DNA of 15,000 bases from Kineosporiaceae bacterium (GTDB taxonomy: Bacteria; Actinomycetota; Actinomycetes; Actinomycetales; Angustibacteraceae). Each line of letters opens with the position of its first letter. Position 1 is the stretch's first letter. Both the position numbers and the translations under genes were made by a program. Shown piece by piece: positions 6,950 to 13,988 of this stretch. Under the pieces are notes generated by a model. It searched no databases and was not told the DNA's origin. It saw only the letters and a program-made list of their open reading frames with translations. The stretch is taken from positions 1 to 15,000 of the forward strand of contig DAIETC010000151.1 of NCBI GenBank assembly GCA_027345905.1. Direction: 5' to 3'.

Positions 6950-7579
6950 TCAGCGCAGCGCGTCGAGCAACTCGTCGAATCCGCAGCGCTCGCCGACCGC
7001 CGCCACCACCGACGCCGGGTCGCCCTCGCCCTCCTCGACCAGCTTCACGAGATCCTCTGGCGCCAGGCCAAAGTCGGCGAGCAGCCCCGGATCGCCTACC
7101 CACGCCGGAGGCACCGCCACGGCCACCGCGACGGCGGGGGCGAGCTGTGCCGGCTCCCCCTCCGCGCCGTTGCCGGACGTCGGCTCGCCCAGCGGGACCT
7201 CGTCTGGGTCGTCCACCGCGTATGCGTCCGAGGTGTCCAGCGCGTCATCGGTCGCAATCGGGCGCGGGACCCGCAGGTGGGAGTACTCGGCTAGCTCGAT
7301 ATCGCCGATAGGAGACAACAAGGCGGCGTACCGGCTGCGTTCGGCGGCGGCCAGGTCGCTGACGAAACCACGCGGGTCCTCGTCACCGTCGACGCGCACG
7401 AACGCGAACCAGTCGTCCTCGCGCTCCAGCACCGCGAGCACGGGGCCGCCCCGACTGGGGCCGCGTAGGAGGTCGGCCACCTCGTCGAGCGTCTCGGCAT
7501 CTTCCACGTCGACGGGAACGGCGCGCCAGGTGGCACCCGATTGGGCGATCACTGCGGTGAAGTACGACACGGCCACCAT
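6950..7579 (-). CDS. tRNA adenosine deaminase-associated protein
   Basis: A 209-residue acidic protein of the actinobacterial family that sits directly upstream of tadA and is named for that position. The conserved first half reads [12 protein letters not shown], then alternates hydrophobic and charged residues through [17 protein letters not shown] and [17 protein letters not shown]. The middle is low-complexity (Asp/Glu/Ala/Pro-rich, ~125-165). The C-terminus is a conserved helical tail, [19 protein letters not shown] to FDELLDALR. There are no membrane segments and no known catalytic motif, so its biochemical role is unknown; assistance to TadA is inferred from synteny only. ATG at 7579 is chosen because the family begins close to the SYF motif. 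It lies at the centre of a 14-base palindrome and lacks a ribosome site, so GTG at 7570 is an alternative. The frame stays open much further upstream, but that part overlaps upp antisense and is not coding. Confidence 0.85.
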   Translation of the reverse strand: MVAVSYFTAVIAQSGATWRAVPVDVEDAETLDEVADLLRGPSRGGPVLAVLEREDDWFAFVRVDGDEDPRGFVSDLAAAERSRYAALLSPIGDIELAEYSHLRVPRPIATDDALDTSDAYAVDDPDEVPLGEPTSGNGAEGEPAQLAPAVAVAVAVPPAWVGDPGLLADFGLAPEDLVKLVEEGEGDPASVVAAVGERCGFDELLDALR

Positions 7580-7585
7580 GGTGGC
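7572..7585. repeat. Perfect 14-bp palindrome over a start codon
   Basis: GCCACCATGGTGGC reads identically on both strands. Its central ATG is the proposed start codon of the TadA-associated gene on the minus strand, and it lies 61 bases before the upp start on the plus strand. It could be an operator in this divergent promoter region, or chance in a GC-rich genome. No -10/-35 pair is convincing between 7580 and 7645. Confidence 0.4.
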
Positions 7586-7645
7586 ACGACCAACGCCGGG
7601 ACAGCACAGGACCGGTCGGCTTGCTCGGGCGGTAGGTTGCGATGC

Positions 7646-8284
7646 ATGCGCGTTCACGTTGCAGACCACCCGCTGGTCGCTCACAAGCTCACGGCCCTGC
7701 GCGACGAACGCACCGACTCCCCCACCTTTCGTCGCCTCGCCGACGAGCTGGTCACCTTGCTGGCGTACGAGGCCACCCGTGATGTGCGAGTTGCACCGCT
7801 GCAGGTGCGCACCCCCGTCGGGCCGGCCACCGGCGTCCGGCTGTCGTCGCCCAAGCCCCTGGTGGTGCCGATCCTGCGGGCCGGCCTCGGGATGCTCGAC
7901 GGCATGATGCGGCTGCTGCCGACCGCCGAGGTGGGGTTCCTCGGGATGGTGCGCGACGAGCACACGCTCACCGCCACGACGTACGCCACCCGGCTGCCCG
8001 AGGACCTGTCCGCGCGCCAGTGCTACGTCCTGGACCCGATGCTCGCCACCGGGGGCACGCTGTCCGCGGCGATCCGGTTCCTGGTCGACCGCGGCGCCGA
8101 CGACATCACCGCGATCTGCCTGCTGAGCGCCCCCGAGGGAGTCGCCCGGCTGGAACGCGAGGTCACCGACCTGCTCGTCCCAGTGACGATCGTGACCGCC
8201 GCCATGGACGAGCGGCTCAACGAGCTGGGCTACATCGTGCCGGGGCTCGGGGACGCGGGCGACCGGCTGTACGGCGTCGTCTGA
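7646..8284 (+). CDS. upp: Uracil phosphoribosyltransferase
   Basis: A 212-residue cytosolic salvage enzyme that makes UMP from uracil and PRPP. Length and motifs fit the family: [13 protein letters not shown] at about 75-87, the PRPP-binding loop [11 protein letters not shown] at about 128-138, and the uracil-recognition C-terminus [11 protein letters not shown]. The ATG at 7646 gives the usual N-terminus [15 protein letters not shown]. Upstream, GGTAGG at 7631-7636 could be a ribosome site 9 bases away. The same bases contain a -10-like TAGGTT (7633-7638), so a leaderless transcript is also possible. It is divergent from the TadA-associated gene and convergent with the acyltransferase gene, from which a short hairpin separates it. 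Confidence 0.96.
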   Translation: MRVHVADHPLVAHKLTALRDERTDSPTFRRLADELVTLLAYEATRDVRVAPLQVRTPVGPATGVRLSSPKPLVVPILRAGLGMLDGMMRLLPTAEVGFLGMVRDEHTLTATTYATRLPEDLSARQCYVLDPMLATGGTLSAAIRFLVDRGADDITAICLLSAPEGVARLEREVTDLLVPVTIVTAAMDERLNELGYIVPGLGDAGDRLYGVV

Positions 8285-8312
8285 GTCCGGACGCCGGCAC
8301 CGGGGTCGGACT
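8284..8312. terminator. Short hairpin between convergent upp and acyltransferase genes
   Basis: AGTCCG (8284-8289) pairs with CGGACT (8307-8312) around a GC-rich loop holding two further CCGG tetramers. It fills the 28-base gap between two convergent stop codons, so it may act as a bidirectional terminator. The stem is short and there is no T-run. Confidence 0.4.
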
Positions 8313-9074
8313 TCAGCGGGCCTTGCGGGCGGCGCGGGCGACCCGCTCGGCGTCGTCCAGGAGGATGGCCTGCGTCGGCGTGGGCGCGGTCCCGCCCAGG
8401 TGGGCCGGGTGCCACCAGGCGACCTCACCAGGTCGCGGCTGCTCCGGCGTACGTGCCTGCAGGTCCTCGAGCAGGTGCTGCAGGCGCTGGTGCAGCTCGA
8501 GCGTCAGCGCCGTACCGTCCGCACCCTTGGGGGTCGGCAGGGGTTCACCCACGCTGATCAGGACATGGCCGCCGCGTCGGGTGAGGTGGCGCGGGCCGCC
8601 CTTGCTGAACATCCGCTGGCCGCCCCACACCGCGACCGGCACCAGGGGGACCCCGCCGGCTTGGGCCAGGCGCACGGCGCCGGACTTGAGCTCCTTGACG
8701 GTGAACGATCGGCTGATCGTGGCCTCCGGGAAGATGCCCACCACCTCGCCGGACTTCAGTGCGGTCAAGGCCTGGCGCAACGACGCCGAGCCCGCGTCGC
8801 GGTCAACTGGGATGTGGCGCATGCCGCGCATCAACGGGCCGCCTATCCGGTGCTCGAAGACGCCCTGCTTGGCCATGAACCGGACGTAGCGGCCCGCCTG
8901 CACCCCGGCCAGCCCCGCGAAGATGAAGTCCAGGTAGCTGACGTGGTTGCTCGCCAGCACCGCGCCGCCCTGGCGGGGGATGTGCTCCGCGCCGGTCACG
9001 GTCACGTGCATCCCTAGCGCCCGAAACCCCACCTTGCACAACGCGATGACGGGGGCGTACACGGGCTCGCTCAT
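8313..9074 (-). CDS. 1-acyl-sn-glycerol-3-phosphate acyltransferase (PlsC family)
   Basis: A 253-residue acyltransferase that would acylate lysophosphatidate to phosphatidate at the inner membrane surface. The catalytic HX4D motif is NHVSYLD, with His44 and Asp49. Block III is IFPEATISRS (Glu117), a variant of the usual FPEGTRS; this Ala/Ile form is, to my knowledge, common in the actinobacterial branch. VPLVPVAVWG near 142-151 corresponds to block IV. The N-terminus has only a weakly hydrophobic helix, so membrane association is probably peripheral. The C-terminal ~50 residues (from ARTPEQPRPGE) form a conserved actinobacterial extension. The exact acyl acceptor cannot be told from sequence; several paralogues usually exist per genome. 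ATG at 9074 has no strong ribosome site. It lies 43 bases downstream of pntB on the same strand, so read-through from the pnt operon is possible. Confidence 0.88.
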   Translation of the reverse strand: MSEPVYAPVIALCKVGFRALGMHVTVTGAEHIPRQGGAVLASNHVSYLDFIFAGLAGVQAGRYVRFMAKQGVFEHRIGGPLMRGMRHIPVDRDAGSASLRQALTALKSGEVVGIFPEATISRSFTVKELKSGAVRLAQAGGVPLVPVAVWGGQRMFSKGGPRHLTRRGGHVLISVGEPLPTPKGADGTALTLELHQRLQHLLEDLQARTPEQPRPGEVAWWHPAHLGGTAPTPTQAILLDDAERVARAARKAR

Positions 9075-9117
9075 CCGGGCAGGCTACTGCTCCGCTGGCA
9101 TGGGCCGGCTGACCCGG

Positions 9118-10509
9118 CTACAGGGTCTTGACGGCGGAAACCACCGCCGTCAGCGAGGCCTTGGCATCCCCGAACAGCAGCATGGTCTTGGGGTCGTAGA
9201 GCAGCTCGTTCTCGATCCCGGCGAATCCCGGGCGCATCGAGCGTTTCAGGAACACCACCTGCTGCGCCTCGCCGACCTCCAGGATCGGCATACCGTAGAT
9301 CGGCGCCCCTGGTGTGCTCTTGGCGGCCGGGTTCACCACGTCGTTCGCGCCCACCACCAGCGCGACGTCCGCAGTCTTCAGCTCGGGGTTGACCTCCTCC
9401 ATCTCCTTGAGCACCTCGTAGGGGACGTTCGCCTCGGCCAGCAGCACGTTCATGTGTCCCGGCATGCGCCCGGCGACCGGGTGGATGCCGTAGAGCACCT
9501 CGACCCCCCGCGCCTCCAGCAGCTCGGCCAGCTCGCGCAGCGTGTGCTGCGCCTGGGCGACCGCCAGGCCGTACCCGGGCACGATCACCACCTTGCGGGC
9601 GTACCCGAGCAGGATCGCCACGTCCTCGGCGCTGCCCGAGCGCACCGGCCGCTCCTCGCCGGTGCCCGCGACGGCGCCGGTTCCCGCCTTGAAGGCGCCG
9701 AACAGGGTGCTCGTCAGCGAACGGCCCATCGCCGCCGCCATGAGCCGGGTCAGGATCGTGCCGCTGGCCCCGACCAGAGTGCCGGCCACCAGCAGCAACG
9801 TGTTGCCGAGCACGTACCCGCTCGCGGCCACCGTCAGGCCCGTGAACGCGTTGAGCAGCGAGATGACGATGGGCACGTCGGCCCCGCCGACCGGCAGCAC
9901 GAAGAGCACGCCGACGAACAGAGCGACCAGCGCCAAGGCGACGAGCAGCAGCACCAGCACGCCACCAGCGGGCTGGACGACGATCCCAACGGCCAGCGCG
10001 AGCGCCGCGAGCAGCGCCCCCCCGAACACGACGGGACCGCCCGGGAACGTCACGGGGCGGGTCGTCATCAGCTCTTGCAGCTTGGCGAACGTCACGCACG
10101 ACCCGGAGAACGACACCGCCCCCACGAGCACGGTGAACCCGCCCGCCGCCGCGGCTGCCGCACCGTTGCCGTGGCGCTCGGTGAGCTCGAGTGCGGCCAC
10201 CAGCGCGGCGGCCCCGCCACCGACACCGTTGAAAAGCGCCACCAGCTGCGGCATCTGGGTCATCGCCACCCGCCGGGCCGCGGGCACGCCGAGCGCGGAC
10301 CCGATGGCGATGGCCACCAGGATCGGGCCCAGGTGCTGAAGGCTTTCGGACAAGAACGCGACCAGCACCGCCAGGACCGCGCCACCGGCACCGATCAGGT
10401 TGCCCCGCCGCGCGGAGGCCGGGGACGACAGCCCCTTGAGGGCGAGGATGAAGCACACCGCCGCGACCAGGTAGGCGAGCGCAGTCAGCTGCGCTGGCAG
10501 GACGTTCAC
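9118..10509 (-). CDS. pntB: NAD(P) transhydrogenase subunit beta
   Basis: A 463-residue integral membrane subunit of the Re/Si-specific proton-translocating transhydrogenase, which reduces NADP with NADH using the proton gradient. The first ~270 residues hold about nine hydrophobic helices forming part of the proton channel. The C-terminal domain III binds NADP: GYGLAVAQAQ near 305-314, then AGRMPGHMNVLLAEA, GANDVVNPAA, the KRSM..GFAGIEN segment and MLLFGDAK. All the expected blocks are intact. The GTG start at 10509 overlaps the pntAB stop codon by four bases (GTGA), and AGGGGGG lies about 7 bases upstream within the previous gene. Translation is therefore probably coupled. Confidence 0.96.
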   Translation of the reverse strand: MNVLPAQLTALAYLVAAVCFILALKGLSSPASARRGNLIGAGGAVLAVLVAFLSESLQHLGPILVAIAIGSALGVPAARRVAMTQMPQLVALFNGVGGGAAALVAALELTERHGNGAAAAAAGGFTVLVGAVSFSGSCVTFAKLQELMTTRPVTFPGGPVVFGGALLAALALAVGIVVQPAGGVLVLLLVALALVALFVGVLFVLPVGGADVPIVISLLNAFTGLTVAASGYVLGNTLLLVAGTLVGASGTILTRLMAAAMGRSLTSTLFGAFKAGTGAVAGTGEERPVRSGSAEDVAILLGYARKVVIVPGYGLAVAQAQHTLRELAELLEARGVEVLYGIHPVAGRMPGHMNVLLAEANVPYEVLKEMEEVNPELKTADVALVVGANDVVNPAAKSTPGAPIYGMPILEVGEAQQVVFLKRSMRPGFAGIENELLYDPKTMLLFGDAKASLTAVVSAVKTL

Positions 10510-10796
10510 CGCCGTCCCCCCTGACGACCCTTGAACATCTCGAGCATCCGGTCGGTCACCACGAAGCCGCCGACCATGTTGACCGTCGCCAGCACCACGG
10601 CCAGCAGCCCCATGACCAGTCCCAAGCCGGACGTCGTCCGGCCGGTCACCACGATCGCGCCCACGAGGATCACACCGTGGATGGCGTTGGCGCCGCTCAT
10701 CAACGGCGTGTGCAACGTCGTCGAGACCTTCGAGACCACCTCGAAACCGATGAACACCGACAGCACGAAGATCGTCAGCAAGGTTATGCCGTCCAT
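10506..10796 (-). CDS. pntAB: NAD(P) transhydrogenase subunit alpha 2 (membrane part)
   Basis: A 96-residue membrane protein with three hydrophobic helices, at about 3-21, 36-51 and 58-78, that supplies the alpha-side proton-channel helices. In enterobacteria this segment is fused to the dehydrogenase domain; here, as in many actinobacteria and alphaproteobacteria, it is a separate gene. Conserved stretches include IFVLSVFIGFEVVSKVSTTL, then HTPLMSGANAIHGVILVGA. ATG at 10796 overlaps the pntAA stop by one base (TGATG), and GGAAGGGA lies 5 bases before it. A four-base overlap joins it to pntB, so the three genes form one tightly coupled operon. Confidence 0.95.
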   Translation of the reverse strand: MDGITLLTIFVLSVFIGFEVVSKVSTTLHTPLMSGANAIHGVILVGAIVVTGRTTSGLGLVMGLLAVVLATVNMVGGFVVTDRMLEMFKGRQGGRR

Positions 10797-11923
10797 CAGG
10801 TCCCTTCCAGCAGCTGGCGGGTCGGCTCGTGGCGCACTACTCCGTCGTGCGTGACGCAGGCGCCCGCGAGCACCTCGTCGTCCAGGTCGAGCGCGAGCGC
10901 ACCGTCATCGGACACCATGAGGGCGAGCAGGTTCGTGAGGTTCTTGGCGTAGAGCCGGCTCGCGTCGACCGGCATCGTCGAGGCGGCGTCCGCCATACCG
11001 ACGATCCGCACCCCACCGACCGAAACCTCTTGCCCCGCAAGGGATCCCTCGACGTTGCCGCCGCTCTCGGCGGCCAGGTCGACCACTACCGACCCCGGCC
11101 GCATCGCCGCGACCATCGCCGAGCTCACCAGCCGGGGGGCAGGGCGGCCGGGGATCGCCGCGGTCGTGATCAGCACGTCGGACTTGGCGACGTACGGTGC
11201 CAGCAGCTCGGCCTGGCGCCGGGCCCGATCCTCGCCCTGCTCGCGGGCGTAGCCGCCGGCGCCCTCGACGACCTCGAGCTGCAGGTCGACGAAGGTCGCG
11301 CCCATCGAGCGCACCTCGTCCGCGGACGCCGCGCGCACGTCGTACGCCTCGACGACCGCCCCGAGTCGGCGCGCGGTCGCGATCGCCTGGAGCCCCGCCA
11401 CGCCGGCCCCCAGCACCAGCACCTTGGCCGGTGGGACGGTGCCCGCAGCGGTCATGAACAGCGGGAAGAACCGCGGCAGCCGCATCGCCGCCTCCAGCGC
11501 GCAGCGATAGCCGGCCACGAGCGCTTGCGACGTCAGCGCATCCATGGACTGCGCCCGCGAGATCCGCGGCACGAGCTCCATGGAGAACGAGGTGGTGCCG
11601 GCGTCGCGCAGCGCGCGGACGCCGTCCAGCTCGGCGGCCGGGCTCATGAACCCGATCGTCACCGTCCCGCGCTCGAGACGGGCGGCGTCGCCCGCGACCA
11701 GCGGGCGCACGTGCAGCACGACCTCGGCGCCCGCCAGCACGTCACCGTCGCTCACCTGCGCCCCGGCCTTGCGGTAGTCGTCGTCGCTGAGCCAGGCCCC
11801 GAAGCCGGCGCCCGCGGCGACCGTGACCACATGGCCGGCCTTGACGAGCGTGGCCACCGTGTCCGGAACGGCCGCCACGCGCAGCTCGCCAGGACGGCTC
11901 TCGGCTGGCACCGCGATCTTCAT
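10796..11923 (-). CDS. pntAA: NAD(P) transhydrogenase subunit alpha 1 (NAD-binding)
   Basis: A 375-residue soluble domain I of transhydrogenase that binds NAD(H). It resembles alanine dehydrogenase but lies in a pnt operon, which settles the assignment. The N-terminus MKIAVPAESRPGELRVAAVP is typical. The Rossmann loop GAGVAG is at 172-177, inside KVLVLGAGVAGLQAIATARRLG, with the following acid at VEAYDVR favouring NAD. RISRAQSMDALTSQ is another conserved block. No membrane helix is present. The ATG start has GAGGG about 7 bases upstream. It is the first gene of the operon; its promoter should lie in the ~98-base gap to the divergent NYN gene. Confidence 0.95.
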   Translation of the reverse strand: MKIAVPAESRPGELRVAAVPDTVATLVKAGHVVTVAAGAGFGAWLSDDDYRKAGAQVSDGDVLAGAEVVLHVRPLVAGDAARLERGTVTIGFMSPAAELDGVRALRDAGTTSFSMELVPRISRAQSMDALTSQALVAGYRCALEAAMRLPRFFPLFMTAAGTVPPAKVLVLGAGVAGLQAIATARRLGAVVEAYDVRAASADEVRSMGATFVDLQLEVVEGAGGYAREQGEDRARRQAELLAPYVAKSDVLITTAAIPGRPAPRLVSSAMVAAMRPGSVVVDLAAESGGNVEGSLAGQEVSVGGVRIVGMADAASTMPVDASRLYAKNLTNLLALMVSDDGALALDLDDEVLAGACVTHDGVVRHEPTRQLLEGT

Positions 11924-12021
11924 GGGCTCACCCTCATGCCGGAAACCCTAGTGGAGGGGCAGATCGCGAAGCCGTCGTGCTTGGTGCGCGAGGGGGGCAA
12001 GGGCGCCCGCACGGTGCGACC

Positions 12022-12708
12022 ATGTGCCCCATGGACGACGAGAGCGGGCTGCCCGCGTACCCCGACGGCGAGCAGCTGGCCGGTGACCAGGCGGCGAGTG
12101 GGCCACAGCCTCTGGACCTGCTGGTGTGGGACGCACCGAACATCGACATGACGTTGTCGAACATCATCGGCGCGCGGCCTTCGCCGGCCTCCCGCCCCCG
12201 GTTCGACGCCGTCGCCCGCTGGCTGGTGTCTGGGGCGGGCGAGCGGGAGGTCGAAGGTTGCGTCTTCACCAACGTGGCGCCGGGGGCGGCGACCGGAATG
12301 CGCGGCTGGGTCGAGGCCCTGCGCTCGTTCGGCTACGCGGTGTTCGCCAAACCCAAGGTGCACTACGACGACGACGTCGACCTGGCCATGCTGCAGCACA
12401 TCGGCGAACGCGCCCGTACACACCGGCTGACGCGGCTCGTCGTCGCGAGCGGCGACGGGCGCAACTTCACCGAACCCCTCGAGGCGATCGCCCGGGACGG
12501 CACCGAGGTGGTCGTGCTCTCGTTCGGCGAGGTCGCCGGGTACGCCCTGGAGTCCGACCTGCTCACCTTCGTCGACCTGGAGGACGTGCCGGGGGCGTTC
12601 ACCACACCGCTGGACCGCGTCCGCCTGGATGCGCTGCCGGTCCAGGGCGCCTGGCTGCGCCCGACCCGCTCCATGCGCGAGGTGGTCGCCGCCAACGCCG
12701 GCAGCTGA
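12022..12708 (+). CDS. NYN-domain (PIN-like nuclease) protein
   Basis: A 228-residue soluble protein of the NYN family (LabA/DUF88-like), a PIN-fold group of presumed metal-dependent ribonucleases. The first ~30 residues are acidic and variable. The core starts LDLLVWDAPNIDMTLSNIIG, with Asp37 and Asn40 as first acidic/polar site residues. Further candidates are the DDDVD cluster at about 116-120 and SGDGRN near 143-148. FAKPKVHYDDDVDLAM and LVVASGDGRNF match the central strands. The substrate is unknown; RNA cleavage is inferred from the fold. Start choice is uncertain: ATG 12022, ATG 12031 and GTG 11977 are in frame, none with a good ribosome site. The close spacing of 12022 and 12031 makes little difference. 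It is divergent from pntAA and convergent with the response regulator. Confidence 0.82.
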   Translation: MCPMDDESGLPAYPDGEQLAGDQAASGPQPLDLLVWDAPNIDMTLSNIIGARPSPASRPRFDAVARWLVSGAGEREVEGCVFTNVAPGAATGMRGWVEALRSFGYAVFAKPKVHYDDDVDLAMLQHIGERARTHRLTRLVVASGDGRNFTEPLEAIARDGTEVVVLSFGEVAGYALESDLLTFVDLEDVPGAFTTPLDRVRLDALPVQGAWLRPTRSMREVVAANAGS

Positions 12709-12739
12709 GGCAGCGCCCGCTCGCTTGCCCACCACGTGC

Positions 12740-13438
12740 TCAGGGCTGCACCGGCAGCTGCTCGCTCTCGTCGGGCACGAGGCGGTACCCCGCGCCACGC
12801 ACGGTCTGCAGGGTCGCTAACCCGAACGGGGTGTCGAGCTTGCGCCGCAAGTAGCCGATGTACACGGCGACCACGTTGGAGTCGATGTCGAGATCGGCGC
12901 CCCAGACGTGCTCGGCGATCTGCACCGGGCTGAGGACCCGACCGCTTCGACGGACGAGGAACTCGGCCAGCGCGAACTCGCGGGCAGTCAGCGTCACCTG
13001 CTCCTGGCCGCGCCAGCAGCGGTGCGCACTAGGGTCCAGGCGCAGGCTGCCCGCGCGCAGAACCGGTCCACGCTCGAGCGGTGCGCGGCGCAGCAGCGCG
13101 CGCAGCCGGGCCACGAGAACGACGTAGGAGAACGGTTTGGCGAGGTAGTCGTCGGCGCCCAGGTCGAGCGCGTCGGCTTCGTCGTACTCACCGTCCTTGG
13201 CGGTCAGCATCAGGATCGGCACCTGCGAACCCGCGGCGCGCAACCGTCGGCACACCTCATAGCCGGACAGGCCGGGCAGCATGATGTCCAGGATGACCAC
13301 GTCGAACGTCGACTCCTGAGCAAGCCAGAGACCGTCGACGCCGGTCGTGGCGACCTCGGTCACGAACCCCTCCGACGCCAGGCCGGAGACGACGGCCTCG
13401 CACAATGCGGCTTCGTCGTCGACGAGCAGCGCTCGCAC
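12740..13438 (-). CDS. OmpR-family response regulator
   Basis: A 232-residue two-component response regulator. The receiver domain (1-~115) has the acidic pair Asp7-Asp8, phosphoacceptor Asp51 in VVILDIMLPGLSG, Thr79 and Lys101 (AKPF). The DNA-binding winged helix spans about 130-226, with TAREFALAEFLVRRSGRVLS, DSNVVAVYIGYLRRKLD and the closing TVRGAGYRL. All key residues are intact. GTG at 13438 has AGGGG about 8 bases upstream. The cognate kinase is almost certainly the HisKA gene at 13989 on the same strand, but a small secreted-protein gene on the opposite strand lies between them, so regulator and kinase are not one uninterrupted operon. Tandem GAGGTA heptamers lie just upstream of its start and could be its own binding site. 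Confidence 0.95.
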   Translation of the reverse strand: MRALLVDDEAALCEAVVSGLASEGFVTEVATTGVDGLWLAQESTFDVVILDIMLPGLSGYEVCRRLRAAGSQVPILMLTAKDGEYDEADALDLGADDYLAKPFSYVVLVARLRALLRRAPLERGPVLRAGSLRLDPSAHRCWRGQEQVTLTAREFALAEFLVRRSGRVLSPVQIAEHVWGADLDIDSNVVAVYIGYLRRKLDTPFGLATLQTVRGAGYRLVPDESEQLPVQP

Positions 13439-13569
13439 CAGCTTTGCCCCTTATCTACCTCTTACCTCGGATAGGCATCGTAAGCCGGGCAGAGAACCTC
13501 ACGGCCAGGCCGGCCGGGGGGCAACCCAACCGGTTCTGCATCGGCACGACTGATCAGAAGGAGAACACC
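13439..13569. promoter_or_regulatory. Divergent promoter region with tandem GAGGTA heptamers
   Basis: These 131 bases separate the response regulator (-) from the secreted protein gene (+). On the minus strand GAGGTAA (13468-13462) is directly followed by GAGGTAG (13461-13455) and then ATAAGG. Tandem direct repeats are the usual shape of OmpR-family sites, though the spacing here (7 bp) is shorter than the common 10-11 bp. An 8-base palindrome AACCGGTT lies at 13528-13535. GAAGGAG at 13557-13563 is the ribosome site of the + gene. No confident -10/-35 pair was found. Confidence 0.35.
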
Positions 13570-13923
13570 ATGAAGAAGCTGCCACTGTTGGTTGCGGGCG
13601 TGGCCGCGGCCGCAATCGGTGCCGCCGGCGTCGGCACCGCGTTCGCGTCGGCTCCCAGCCTCAGCCGGGTTCCGGCGGTGCACGTCCTGGCGCCGACGAG
13701 CGCGATGGACTCGACCAGCGCGACCGACACCGACAACGTCCAGCAGGGCGAGCAGACCGGGCCCGACACGGCTGGTGCGAAGGACAGCGCCGAGAAGGCC
13801 GGCTCGGAGTCGGCGGGGACCGAGAAGGCGAGCTCGGAGTCGACCACCGCCTCCGACGGTCCCGGTGGCTACGCGGACTCGGCCACCGGCAACGCGAACA
13901 CCCAGCAGGAGGGCGAGCACTAG
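13570..13923 (+). CDS. Small secreted acidic protein, unknown function
   Basis: A 117-residue protein I do not recognise. It has a clear Sec signal peptide: MKK, a hydrophobic Ala/Gly/Val core, and a probable cleavage after AFA at residue 26 (or ASA at 28). The mature part (~90 residues) is low-complexity, rich in Ser, Thr, Ala, Gly, Glu and Asp, strongly acidic, with no cysteine and no predicted fold. It contains an internal near-repeat, EKAGSES and EKASSES. There is no lipobox, LPXTG or membrane anchor, so it is probably released. The start is well defined by GAAGGAG 6 bases before ATG. It is divergent from the response regulator and convergent with the kinase. Regulation by, or feedback on, that two-component system is an inference from position. 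Confidence 0.82.
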   Translation: MKKLPLLVAGVAAAAIGAAGVGTAFASAPSLSRVPAVHVLAPTSAMDSTSATDTDNVQQGEQTGPDTAGAKDSAEKAGSESAGTEKASSESTTASDGPGGYADSATGNANTQQEGEH

Positions 13924-13940
13924 GTCCAGCCGCTCGGACT

Positions 13941-13983
13941 CAGCGCATGGAGCGGGCGTCGTGAGCGCCCGCTCCATGCGCTG
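13941..13983. terminator. Perfect 18-bp hairpin terminator
   Basis: CAGCGCATGGAGCGGGCG (13941-13958) and its exact complement (13966-13983) flank the 7-base loop TCGTGAG. It starts 17 bases after the stop of the secreted-protein gene and ends 5 bases before the stop of the convergent kinase gene, so it is placed to end both transcripts. No T-run follows, which is usual for actinobacterial hairpin terminators. Confidence 0.85.
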
Positions 13984-13988
13984 TGCGC

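Noticed and set aside
7580..8428. Upstream extension of the TadA-associated frame through the whole upp gene
   Set aside because: That part is antisense to upp, and the family N-terminus lies near the SYF motif just inside 7579. The open frame is a GC-content effect.
8313..9074. Broken acyltransferase motif (FPEATIS instead of FPEGTRS)
   Set aside because: The catalytic His and Asp are present and the variant is, to my knowledge, normal in this actinobacterial branch, so it is not evidence of decay.
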